The notes under the pieces: generated by a model
What the model saw: the letters and a program-made list of their open reading frames with translations, nothing else
The model's database searches: none
Told to the model about the DNA's origin: nothing
Translations under genes and position numbers: made by a program
Assembly (NCBI GenBank): GCA_030248215.1
Contig: JASANG010003755.1
Coordinates: 124,001 to 188,000, forward strand
Direction of reading: 5' to 3'
Source of the DNA: Enoplolaimus lenunculus
Taxonomy: Eukaryota; Nematoda; Enoplea; Enoplida; Thoracostomopsidae
DNA length: 64,000 nt
Part shown: positions 50,501-61,031 of the stretch, one piece after another
Position numbering within the stretch: position 1 is the first letter of the stretch
Layout: every line of letters begins with the position of its first letter

Positions 50501-52630
50501 AGTGCTAAAAGCATTCGACTCCTGTACACTCCGCCCCCATATTATGCATAGGCTTAGGCTTAGGATTAGGGCAAAGGCTTAACTGTATCTATGCCTAACA
50601 GTAAACTTAATGTAAGTCTAAGCCAAGTCGTTAACCTCAAACATGAAAGTAAAGTTAAAACAGCCCAAAATTCACTAATTCTCACGTTATACGACCAATT
50701 TGGCGATAGGTACTGCATACATTTGAGGATAAGGGCACAGGTTGCGAATAAATTGTGAAAACTTGTGAAAAGCGGCATTTACCGATATTTTCGTAAGAAT
50801 GTACAGCAGCAACGATAAGCATGCTAAATAACGCCGTATCCGTTGTCCACCGAAACGCAATCGTAAAAATTCCGGTAATGTATGCACACCACTTGCGATA
50901 TAAACTGGCAAAAGTACCCAGCCCAAAAACTGCAGAATGATCAATGCCTGAAATAAGCACGAGAAACATCAACATCAATAAAATTTTAGCAGAAATTCTG
51001 GCTGAACAAAACTTCTATTGCAACAAATACGTATATCAAAACTTAAAACCTCAAGCTCAGATACAAACGTACATTCAATTCGAAAGCTCCAACTCCAATG
51101 CCGCTGGCCGCGCCTGATCCAGCTAAACCGACAAAATGTTCACTTCCGATATTACTCGCAAATAGCGAAGCGCCTACCTGAAACATAACTCACAGCGTAC
51201 ATAATAGGTATAATATTATTCAAAAGGCTATTTGTGTACGTTGCTCGGGTCATTTCCGTCGTTCAACACCAGCCAGAGTTTGACCAAAAAAGATCGGATT
51301 TCGAAATCTTGCGTATTTGAGCTAGCCATGTCTCATGAGCTCCCATGATTGTTCCCCATCCAATTTGCATTGTTGAACAATTTGGTTTTTGAAGACCTAA
51401 GTTTCCCACTTGAAACCGAAGAAAACATTGTTGACAAGTTCAAAATGATAGATATATGAACTGGTGACAACGGTGGTCATGATAAGCTCCAATAGGAAAC
51501 ACCGAAACACTTTCCAAAAACGATCCTTTCTGAGCAAATGCAAGCTAAAGGTAGGGTAACGAAAAAAGCCCATTTCCTGCTACCTTATTGCACTCCCACA
51601 GAGGATGGCTTCACTACGAAAATCGGCTTCACTACATATTGTATCATTTGCACCAACGCCTTAAGCTCAATGGTCTAAATAGCAAAGGCCATCAAGTTAC
51701 ACACCAAACCAGCCCATTCCTCCATAAAAAGTGTCAGTTTTATTAAACCGTGTTTTTAAAATCATCGTTTATTTGAATTGAAATATTTAAAATTTGTTTT
51801 CCACAAAGGACGCCGAAATAACGTCCGAAGTAATCGGAACAGCTTTCATGCCTGATAAAACAATTAGCCTTTGAAATTATTTCTTACCGGTGCCCAAGAC
51901 ATAAACCGCCCAGCAAGAAAGTATCCACTGACAGTTCCGCGGTTCGACTTGTACATGGCCTAAAATATATATATACGTAGGTATGAATGTAAATTTGTCG
52001 TGTTTTAAACACTTATTTGTGCCAGTTACTGCACGAACCATACCGTCGTCCAAACAAATAGTCGCTTAGGACAGACAGGATCGTTTTTGCGACGGATATC
52101 ATTTAACATTTACTCGAACAGGTGAAGTAACCGTAATTTAAAATAATTTTCGCCAAAACAAAAACTCCCGAAATCGTTGTACCAGTAGGCACATATGTAC
52201 TTATCAACACAACTCAAGGTATTGAACACGGGCGTACGTAAGGGCACGGATCCAATCCAGATATTTTAGACACGAAAAAGCGCATTTTACACGATTTAGA
52301 ACAACCTTTTTGATCCTATCCTAGATGTCAACAGTCGTCCAACAACTTGTACTACGAAATTTCAGCGACTCGACAATTCGTCGCCACATTATGCATAGGA
52401 TTAGGCTTAAGATTATGCTTAGATTTATTCATAGGCCTTACGACACTGTTGGGCTATAAGTTGTCGACGAACGAATTATCGTAGATTCGAGGATATTCTC
52501 TCTCAAACTATACGTAATCCTGGCTGCGCCCAGGGTACTGAAATAAATGACTTACATAAAATCCGATCCCAAGTACAATAAGAAAATAAACGACAAGTGC
52601 AACAATGTCCCATTGCGAGACTTTGGCCAT
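41576..52630 (-). CDS. SLC5-family sodium/solute cotransporter, SGLT type
   Basis: Plasma-membrane sodium-coupled transporter. Thirteen exons in transcript order: 52630-52556, 51959-51888, 51177-51073, 50947-50783, 49831-49726, 48975-48689, 48215-47978, 47057-46907, 46444-46276, 45257-45042, 43932-43626, 42239-42133, 41761-41576. Total 2184 nt, in frame, 727 residues. The order of SGLT landmarks is kept: [26 protein letters not shown] (Asn58, His63), AFELN (Glu82), [18 protein letters not shown]-like [27 protein letters not shown] (Tyr265, Trp266), AGYLKILP (Lys296), [19 protein letters not shown] and [16 protein letters not shown]. Residues contacting sugar in vertebrate SGLT1 appear conserved, so a monosaccharide or polyol substrate is likely. 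It is longer than SGLT1 (664 residues) because of a hydrophilic Ser-rich loop on the exon at 43932. The last exon carries the final membrane helix. The exact orthologue (SGLT1/2/4/5 or SMIT) is unresolved. Confidence 0.95.
42361..42706. mobile_element. hAT-type MITE, copy 4 (346 bp)
   Basis: Starts CAGGGTGCAGCCGGAATTCC and ends CCGGTTGCACCCTG, flanked by a perfect 8-bp duplication GCTACCAG (42353-42360 and 42707-42714). It has the same interior as copies 1, 5 and 6, with a deletion in the middle. It lies in an SLC5 intron beside a lone end of the PIF/Harbinger-like MITE. Confidence 0.92.
42788..43231. mobile_element. diverged PIF/Harbinger-like MITE copy
   Basis: Shares a TAAAGCC-TATTC left end, ACTTGCAGGTGCAAGTATTT and TTTGCAGCTGCAAG with the intact copy at 21853-22509. 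The right end is not recognisable. Confidence 0.55.
45594..45930. repeat. diverged tandem repeat, unit about 150-165 bp
   Basis: Two successive units begin GCTAATATGCAAATT, contain CTCGCACCCAAA or CTCCGCACCCAAAC, and end near AATTATG. A third start (AATTATGCAAATTAGCC) follows. All three carry the octamer-like ATGCAAAT. The units differ considerably, so the duplication is old. It lies in an SLC5 intron. Confidence 0.6.
46000..46140. repeat. dispersed GGACGGAC repeat, second copy
   Basis: GGACGGACAGACGGACGGAC followed by ACGCTCCGCGAAACTCAGAG, the inverted counterpart of 22816-22930. It lies in an SLC5 intron just downstream of the tandem repeat. Confidence 0.6.
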
Positions 52631-53010
52631 ATTTCCTGTATGTTCACAAAACGTTAATAACAAACAATATTATATAGCCATTTTAATATATCCTATATAA
52701 CATCATACGAGCAAATTCGTACTACTGATACGTATATACTTAAATGTTACATATTCACTACATATAAGAAAAGGGAACTTCAAGGGTAGCGCTACACTTT
52801 TGACGACGTTCAGCACAATCCGTCACCATGCGGTATCGTACGTTAATTACTCAACTACTCACGCACGATACCGTATGTTTAGTTTATAGTCAACTCTTGG
52901 GGCTCTCGTACATTTTCTACCGCATTCACCGTTAAAAGATAGATTCAGCTGCAGTCTTAGCTACGCCTTTCTCTAAACCTAAGCACAAGGTTAAACCTAT
53001 GTCTACCAAA

Positions 53011-53411
53011 CAGGGTGCAACCGGAATTCCGGTTCCGGTTCCGGCATTGTTTCACCTTACGGTTCCGGTTCCGGTAAATTTTTACCGGATTTAAAAATTA
53101 CGGTGTTATAATTTGCCCGTTTTCTTAACTTTACTAATATTTAAGAATCTCTTTTGAAAGCCACTTGTACTCCGAATATAAGCTATTGATGGTGGTTCAC
53201 TTCAGTCGATGATGAAAATCTAAAATACAACAAATAAAATAAATACCTATGTTCGACTAAGGTTATTTCACAAATAATAGAGCAAAAAATAAGATTAAAA
53301 TGAAATTTTTGGTGAAATGCATTTTTCATTTTCCGGTTCCGGTTCCGGTTCCGGTAAAATTTTCAAATTCCGGTTCCGGTTCCGGTAAATTGTAATTCCG
53401 GTTGCACCCTG
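53011..53411. mobile_element. hAT-type MITE, copy 5 (401 bp)
   Basis: Starts CAGGGTGCAACCGGAATTCC and ends CCGGTTGCACCCTG, flanked by a perfect 8-bp duplication CTACCAAA (53003-53010 and 53412-53419). It carries the longest internal (TTCCGG)n tracts of the family. Its interior runs in the opposite direction to copy 6. Confidence 0.93.
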
Positions 53412-53706
53412 CTACCAAACTAGGGTACACCAGGATATTCGGCACTGACTACGGCAAAAAATCGAAATCCGGCTACGGTGCTTTCTGCTATCCGGTTGAA
53501 GCCTGGAAACTTGAGCATGCGGAACGAAGTGCATAAAATCCACTCATTGTATACACTGGGTCCTGGGATGAGGTGATGTATCCTCCAAAACTCCTAACTA
53601 CCGTAAGATATGAGGAAAATGCCAGGAGCGTAGGCAGGATTTAATTTCGGGAGGGGGGCAAGCAACAAAACTTTTGACCTCTGTAACTTATTCAACAGGC
53701 TATAAG

Positions 53707-54089
53707 CAGGGTGCAACCGCAATTACAATTTACCGGAACCGGAACCGGAATTTGAAAATTTTACCGGAACCGGAAAGTGAAAACTGCATTTCACCAAAAA
53801 TTTCATTTTAATCGTATTTTTTGCTTTTATTTGTGAAACAACCTTAGTCAAACATAGGTATTTATTTTATTTGTTGTATTTTAGATTTTCGATGTCGACT
53901 GAGGTGAAATCCACCATCAATGGCTTATATTCGGAGTACAAGTGGCTTTCAAAAGAGATTCTTAAAAATTAGCAAAGTTAAGAAAACGGGCAAATTATAA
54001 CACCGGAATTTTTAAATCCGGTAAAAATTTACCGGAACCGGAACCGTAAGGTGAAAAAATGCCGGAACCGGAATTCCGGTTGCACCCTG
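53707..54089. mobile_element. hAT-type MITE, copy 6 (383 bp), inverted relative to copy 5
   Basis: Starts CAGGGTGCAACCGCAATTAC and ends AATTCCGGTTGCACCCTG, flanked by a perfect 8-bp duplication GCTATAAG (53699-53706 and 54090-54097). Only 295 bp separate it from copy 5. Confidence 0.93.
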
Positions 54090-54207
54090 GCTATAAGTTA
54101 AGTGATTTGTAGTCCCGAAGAAAAATTGTCTGCTTCTGATCTATACATGAACCGAAAATTCAACCCCAGTACTGCACAGATAAACGAAAACAAATACAGA
54201 TACCAAC

Positions 54208-54439
54208 CAGTGGCGAATCCAACATTTTCCGGTTGGAATACAAAACTTTTACCTTCCGAAATTTTTGTTTTAGCAGTTTTCTGTTTATTTTTACGATTAC
54301 TCATTTACTTCCATCTGTTTTGCTAAACACCACATTATGGGCACTGTGACTTCAGAAGAGCTAATTACATCGTAATATTTCCAGCACAGCAGGGCAAGTT
54401 GGGCGAGAACATCCCCTCATCTCCCCGGATCCGCCACTG
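54208..54439. mobile_element. hAT-type MITE with CAGTGGCG ends (232 bp)
   Basis: Starts CAGTGGCGAATCCAAC and ends GGATCCGCCACTG, flanked by a perfect 8-bp duplication ATACCAAC (54200-54207 and 54440-54447). Such CAGTGGCGGATCC termini are widespread among hAT elements. No coding capacity. Confidence 0.9.
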
Positions 54440-55106
54440 ATACCAACAATGAAAGCAAAACGTAAACTAGAAAGCCTGAAACAAATATAATACCCACTCG
54501 ACAGAAAAATATATCGGATGATTGAAACAACACACAACACTCGTTTACACACATACATCCATAGTCAACGAGTAAAAACAGCTACACAAAACACATAAAG
54601 TTATAAACACAATATAAACATAATGCCGTACTATAGAAAACACCACAATGATGCATATGTTGTAAAAGAGACGGGGCGTAGCTAAGATTTTATCCTGAAG
54701 GAAATCTTCTCATGAATGTTATTCTAAAGCATGTTAGAAATTTTTTCCTGTCTCTCATTAAATTCGGGAAGAGATATCTCTTATCTGAATCTACTATTCA
54801 TCACAAGACAATTTCTCGTCGAACAGTATCCTACAGCCTATTAATCTAGGTATAAGCCAAAGCATAATGATAGGTGACGAATTGTGAAGTGTTTGAAATA
54901 TCGGACTGCAAGTCTATTTCTCCCGTTGTATACTCGCAGTGTAACAACGCTTTTTGCAGATCATAGTCAACTGTTGCAAAAACTTTTAAATATCAAACAG
55001 TCAATTTTATATATTTCAATTATCGATTTCATCGCCACAACCGGTTTGTTACAACCGTCCTCCAATTCTGGCTCCGGCTCCGTTAATAGAATTTCTACCA
55101 GAGTTT

Positions 55107-55475
55107 CAGTGGCGGATTCAGGATCTCAAAATGGGGGGCCAAAATTTCACAGGAGTGGCGGATTCAGGATCTCAAAATGGGGGGCCAAAATTTCACAGGT
55201 AATAAACATATTTTTGACCCACACACAAACCACGAACTATTGCCATACAATTGACTTCCTTACGTTCGTTCAATTATTTAAAGGCTCGGATTCGGAAACC
55301 AATTCAGTTTTGAAAAAGCAAAATCCAGTAGTTTCAGCAATATCCGTTTCTGTTTTGAATGAGTTGGAACTGTCTGCTATTGTCGGAAAATGTTTTAGCA
55401 TTAGCGGTTATGGATTTCAATATATTTCGTAGAACAGCAATTGACACGGGTGGCCCACCCATGGATCCGCCACTG
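55107..55475. mobile_element. hAT-type MITE with CAGTGGCGG ends and a duplicated left end (369 bp)
   Basis: Starts CAGTGGCGGATTCAGG and ends ATGGATCCGCCACTG. A 46-bp unit covering the left terminus is present twice in tandem (55108-55153 and 55154-55199), identical by eye. The flanks CAGAGTTT and CGGAGGTT agree at 6 of 8 positions, plausibly a decayed duplication. Confidence 0.75.
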
Positions 55476-55836
55476 CGGAGGTTCCGAAATTTCGGTAATC
55501 AAATTTTTGCATAATGTTACAAAATTTATTAATTTTGTGTGTTTTGTTTTAACTTTTGTACAAAACCGCCGGAATTTCGTAAAAAATAATCGTAAAACCA
55601 AACAATTTTACAACACATTGCAGATAATCGCAAAAATTAACAAAATAAAACATCAGTTTAAAGACCTGTAGGTGGCTATGCCACACTTAAACCTATTTCA
55701 AACTAAAAACTAAAACTATAAAATAAAACCTTATATCAAAACCACACCTTAAGGGAGTCCCTGGCTCCACCTAGTCTCTCTTAGAACTTAAGTTAGGCTT
55801 AGGCGTTGCTACAAGGCGTAGAAATTTGTAAATCTA

Positions 55837-56804
55837 TGTTATGGCGGCTGTGCCCGCAATGTAAACTTAGCTGGGCCCTGCGTGGCCATTCAGTACTCGT
55901 TGATATAGTTGCATTGATGTTTGGCCTATTTTGCGGATAAGGATATGTCAGCACCAATATGGTGCTTTGTCATATGTGTGTCTCGGGCTTGTTGTTGTTG
56001 TTGTTGAAGGTACCGGATGTGTGGCTCTGGACCTCAACCGCATTGCGGACACCCAGTTGTGGGTGTCGGCAAAAATGCAAATGAGGTCGAGATGCCGAAA
56101 TGGGTAGCCAGAACCGGAATCATTATTATATTCTTGGCTGGTAGAAACGGTTGCTAATTTTTGGTCTCAATATTTGGTGCGCATTTAAAGTTTTCATTTA
56201 TTTTTGGCGGAACTGGTACGGCTCGCGGTAAGTAAGATTGAATCGAATTAGTTTAAGTTTAGTCACGGTGGCTTAAGATGTGAAGGAAACTACGGAGTAT
56301 TGGTTTAATCGGCGTTGCACAAGGCGCGGAATTTAGCCAGTATCGGATACTGGTGTTATGTGCTAAAAAGGAACTTGGGAATAAACCGGAGAACCTGGGG
56401 AAACGTAGTCTAATAAATCTAACGGGGTTAGATTTATTATTCTACAACGGCTTGGCCAAATCTAACGGGGTTAGATTGGTCGGAAATTTGGTGTAACTCT
56501 AACGGGGTTAGAGTACACGGTTTTACGGGGTGTAATTCTAACGGGGTTAGGATTGCACGGATTCTGGAAAACGGCAAAAGTATTGGGTACGGTAAAGCCA
56601 GTGGCTTGATTAAACCAGATTCAGGCATCGGCTTTAAGGATTCCGGCTCGGGTTGCCAGTTAAATTGCATAACCTGTAATTTGCTGGTGTTAATATTAAA
56701 TATTTGGTGTCATACGGGTTTCGGGTTGGGATTTATAATAAACATTTACCGGCCGCGTTTACTAAATCAGAGCGATACGCATACATCGAGGAAAGAACAT
56801 AACA
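55837..56804. other. palindrome-rich segment, possibly a solo-LTR-like fossil
   Basis: Bounded by TGTTATG on the left and CATAACA on the right, the TG...CA inverted ends usual for LTRs. There is an AATAAA at 56737-56742 and a higher GC content than its surroundings. No direct duplication flanks it, so the limits and the LTR reading are tentative. Inside are at least eight short hairpins, including the four-hairpin array at 56411-56558, AGCACCA/TGGTGCT at 55950-55966, GACACCCA/TGGGTGTC at 56048-56067 and CCAGTAT/ATACTGG at 56337-56353. No protein-coding frame. Confidence 0.35.
56411..56558. repeat. array of four hairpins with common GGG loop
   Basis: Four inverted repeats centred at about 56425, 56468, 56505 and 56544, spaced 37-43 bp. 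Each has the apex CTAACGGGGTTAG: 5 bp of stem around a 3-base GGG loop. Below the apex the stems differ: AATAAAT with ATTTATT in the first, GGCCAA with TTGGTC in the second, GTGT-ACT with AGTACAC in the third, GTGTAATT with GATTGCAC in the fourth. Pairing is kept over 12-13 bp in each, with single-A bulges or G-T wobbles. Function unknown. Confidence 0.9.
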
Positions 56805-59503
56805 GGCGATACAGGATACCGGCTTAAGGCGAAATCACGAACTTCTCACAAGACCTACAATTTCGCTTCACCTCCGGCTCAGGCAAATTTTGTTCACTCC
56901 CGGTTCTGGTATTTTGCACCTTCGGTTTCCCTCTGAGGCTTATCGTTACGGTTTCATGTAGGCTTTTCGGCTTTCAGGAATAGGGTTATGCAACTTTATG
57001 CAACCCTGTTCAATACATTTGCTCGTAAACCTAAGTAGTCTAATAGATAATCTACGTAATGGGCGCATAGTTGTAAAAAATTGTCCACCCACCCCCTTAC
57101 GACCAGTGTCAAACAAACGATGCTATAACGAGGGGCCTGATGACAACACACACCCTGTACTAGAGAACCGGTTTTGTCATGACAGTGTTCCAAGGGAGTA
57201 GGGACAAAACAGTGTCCCTCGGTATCGACTACTGACAAAACGCACACTCTCGCTACAGCGTTGTTTCTGCGAAATAAATTTTGATTTTTGTGCAAAGCTT
57301 CTAGTAAAACAAATGTACAATAATTGTCCCTTCGAACAGTGTCTCTTTGCAGTGTAAGGACATTATGCTCTGTGTTTTGTGAGTGTAGCGACATTGGAGA
57401 CCCTTTAAGCAGGATGTCTGCGTTGTCCTTGGACTCTACAAAGAGTCTAGAGTTCTAAATATAACATCCTTCCTACAGGGTTCGCGAAAATGACATTAGG
57501 CCCTTACCCTGACCTTGACTATTTTTACACCAGTGCGCGCACTACTACGTGGATGAACCATAAGAAAGCGTTTTTTAGTGTTAGGCAGACAGAAAGCCTT
57601 AAAGCCTAATGCTAAATCTAAGCCTTAATCTTTAGAAGCTGGGAAGTGGACCTACCAGGGCCTATCGTCTAAAAACCTTCGCTTGCAACCCTTAACAAAG
57701 AGTGTGTTGATTTTGCGTCGAAAACTCAGTGATTAATCACTTACGAAGACTATACATGAATTCCGCTATATATAAGCATAAAAATAACAAAAGATTCAAT
57801 ATTTCTTCAAACGTAACCAGGCACAGGTTTTTAACGGAAACCTTAAACGGATATCTGGCTCCTGGCTGTGATACATAACGCCAATGGCCATTTTGTTGTT
57901 TTTTACACCCCTAAAGCACGCAACGTGCAAAATGGTTACGTATATTCAATTCTAGGCCGCCTGCAAACTTTATATTGTATTAAAGACGTAGCGAAAATAT
58001 TGAAAAGTTTGTATTTTACAGCATCACAAGGAAACGAATACGTACAGTCTTCGCGATTCTTAGCCGTTTTCGTTGCAAAACTCGCGTAGACAACAACAAT
58101 AAATCGCAAACGTTTGTCGATGCGAATGCTACTCGCTCGTATTCACATCATTTTACGCCGCGTCGTATTTCTTTTACTTTTTCGTTTCAAACAAAATTAC
58201 TTGCAAAGTTATGCAGGCATACCACAGTATGACAGAATCAAGGTATTTTTAAGCACGGAGGCTGAACGAGATATAATTAGTAGAAGAAAGCTCTTGAGCG
58301 ACAAACCAAACGCAATTTAAGTACTAAAATATACTATTTGACTCTTAATTTCTATTGGACAGGACCAGGCCTTGATGGCCCCCTTTTGATTGGTCAGTAA
58401 AGGCAGAGTCGTTGTGTAACATAATTTGGAGGTGTGCGCAACGCAAAACGGACGAAGCGTTTTACTATACTTTTCATCGGATGTTTTATTTATTTTTACA
58501 TTATAAGCTATATTATTGTTAAGTTTTGACTGGTTCCGAAAACTATAAGAACCGTGTGCCAGCGACGGATTTAAGGGGTTCCGGGCCGTTGACTTCACAC
58601 CCAAACAGACCTCTCTGCAGACGAGAACCAACGATGTAAAGGTTCAAATCTAAAAAAGGATCGCCAGATATGAACTTCGGTCAAATTGTGCACTGCCCAT
58701 TTTGTGCGAAATCTAGAATAAACGCATAGAATTTTTGGTTTTGTTTCTTTTTTCGGTCAATATTTTTAGAACAGGACCCTGGCAGAGCGTATTTCTAAGC
58801 CTCAGCCTAAGCCTATGCGTAAAAATGGGAATATACCTAAAACTGAAGCCTCACCCTATTAAGCATAAGCGGAAAAATAGTTTAAAGTTTAAGCTTATTC
58901 TAATTGCATGTCCTGCAGAAAAACGTTCCGTTACTGCTCTTTACATTGGCTCTGTACCTGCTGTTCTATTTACGGTCCGAACTCAACCCCTTAGAAAAAC
59001 ATAAAATTTGGCACAGTCATACTACCCCAATACACAAAGTTGGCTTCGGGATTAACTGAAACGTCTGGCTTTTCGCTCGCCATGTCTTCTTCACTGTTCT
59101 ACGGCAGTTGTAATTTTTGATTGCTCAGGCATCTGGTTTAAAGTAGGTATAACCTGAAACAGACTCAGTCAGTCCTATTTCAAACTACGGTTTTGTTTTC
59201 AATTTAAACTTAGCGGCAGGTATTTATCATTTTTAAGCAGATTAGACCGGCCTACGTGGCCGGGCATAGCGCATCCAAAACTACGGATGTGGGGTCCTGG
59301 TTTAAAAGGGTTCGGTGTCACGGTCTTTGAATCAGGAAATGAATATTGAAGTTTAAAAATTTACAAGATGTTGTGTTTTTCGGCCAATACAAATGGTACA
59401 TTTGAAAATACACAGGACATCCATAAACGTTTAAAGATAAATTAGCGGATGAACTCAAACTTTCGAAGTTTTTATTCCAAATCGAAAAATTGATACACAT
59501 TTT

Positions 59504-59656
59504 GGACCATGTAAAGATCAGAGTGCGGAACGCTTTTCTGTGGAACTGCAATAAAGTAAATCTTACGGTTTATAGACAAATTATTTTTGTTTGGCTTAGG
59601 ATTAGGCTTAGGTTTTAGGAGTATGCGCATAATACTATTCCGCCCGTACATTGGCC
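59504..59656. mobile_element. small inverted-repeat element with TTAGGC-like core, second copy
   Basis: The left end GGACCATGTAAAGATC and right end CGTACATTGGCCC mirror each other, with an inner TGCGGAAC/ATTCCGCCC pair. The core is GGCTTAGGATTAGGCTTAGG. Over its length it aligns by eye with 10311-10451 (for example GGAACTGCAATA and TATGCGCATAATACT versus GGGACTGCAATA and TATGCTTATAATACT). Confidence 0.65.
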
Positions 59657-60859
59657 CATTTTTGTGTCGAAAAATTGTATGAATTTTATAGCAGGGCGTA
59701 GCCGTCCGTTCATGGTTCCAGTTTATAGAAAAACAGGAATTACGTTATTTTTAAACTTAAACAATTGTGTTCTTCGTATTGCGTCCCATCATTTATTTCA
59801 ACCACAAACCTTCGTTAATATTCGGTATGCACACTGTAAAAAATGGTGAGTCAAATTGACTCTCTCCGAAATGAGCTCTACGGGATTACATAAACTGAGC
59901 GAAATTAGACTACACCAGAGTCAAACAACGGATATTCCGTGTTACTTTGCTGATTATATTTCGATGTTTTATTGATTTTAGTTAAATATTCGGTCAATAA
60001 ATTGCATCATACAATAGTTTATCTCATATCACAAATGCAAAAATACAACTCATTCAAGTTAAAGTAAACGCATAGTCGTTTAATGTTTTCATGAATTGCA
60101 CTACAGTACAAATAATTGCATATATGCACATATTTATAACTTGCAATACAGTGGTAGCAAACCCAAAATTAAGATTGCTGGGGTCCTTATACAGGAAAAC
60201 GGAACCATCGTCTGATAGAACTGACCCATTGTTATAGCTTACAGGCCACTGCGTTTCCCTGACAGAACAACCATTTTCATTGGGGCGCACGATTTCCGCT
60301 TTCTCCCACTGGCCGCGTTTTGCAATACAAAGCAAAATAAAATAGAATAAAATACAACGCAAACTATGAAAAATGTATAGAAAGTTTTTCAGATATTTCA
60401 GTATAATTTTCAGTGTTTAGTAAATAATTTTTCGTCCAGTTCTCGTAGTTTCTAAGCGATTTTAGACAGTCATATGTTGTTTTTGGCAGTTTTGCAGTAA
60501 AAGTTGCAACAATTTCAGTAGAAAAACGTTTTTGTTGTCTATTAAATCGATTTTGGTTCGTTTTTACAGTTTTGGCATAATTAAAAACGCATTTTGTTTG
60601 ACACAGATATGGATATACAAAGACGCCTTGTGTTCAGTTAATTAAAACTCTCACACTGGCTGATATGATGCGGTGATCCAGGCATAGACTCCCAAACAAG
60701 AATCAAAACCTTGATTTTGCATTCAGATTTTTGGTAGCAGTAAACTTTGGATTGGCGTATCGTTGACCTTTTTCCCAACGTCTTTTCACAATTCGCGTGC
60801 CCTCCGTATCAGAAATCTTTCGATCGGCTATTATTTTGGCATAAACATTGGAATGTAGC

Positions 60860-61031
60860 CACACTGCAAAAAATGGTGATCCAAATTGACTCTCTCCGAA
60901 ATAGGCTTTTCGAAACTACACAAACTGAGTCAAATTTGACTCTGGCGGAGTCGAATTTTGACTCAGTTTGTGTAGTCCCGAAAATCCTATTTCGGTGAGA
61001 GTCACTTTGACTCACCATTTTTTGCAGCGTG
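60860..61031. mobile_element. near-perfect foldback element (about 172 bp)
   Basis: The left end CACACTGCAAAAAATGGTGA is matched by the inverted right end with one difference. Further pairs continue inward (GACTCTC with GAGAGTC, CGAAATAGG with CCTATTTCG, CACAAACTGAGTCAAA with its inverse), so most of the element folds back. A diverged partial copy starts at 59830. It sits between two 65-bp near-duplicates, 60795-60859 and 61027-61091 (GCGTGCCC, then ATTATTTTGGCATAA). Confidence 0.85.

Noticed and set aside
50540-50640. Interstitial telomere (TTAGGC)n
   Set aside because: The units are degenerate, short and repeated at more than ten places in the window, at least three of them inside small inverted-repeat elements. 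Not a telomere or clear fusion point.
54884-55432. 182-codon open frame on the plus strand
   Set aside because: It runs across the tandemly duplicated end of a hAT-type MITE and AT-rich spacer, has no splice context or recognisable motif, and is best explained as chance.
56411-56558. CRISPR-like repeat array
   Set aside because: Units are short dyads with conserved apex and varying stems rather than identical repeats with unique spacers, and the setting is an animal genome.
56996-57394. 132-codon minus-strand open frame rich in Cys and His
   Set aside because: No domain is recognisable and the DNA has repeated CAGTGT and GACAAAAC motifs suggesting a transposon fragment. No splice signals support it.
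60054-60362. 102-codon minus-strand open frame with a hydrophobic start
   Set aside because: The signal-like start is a T-rich coincidence with no homologue I recognise, and the frame lies next to a MITE fragment.
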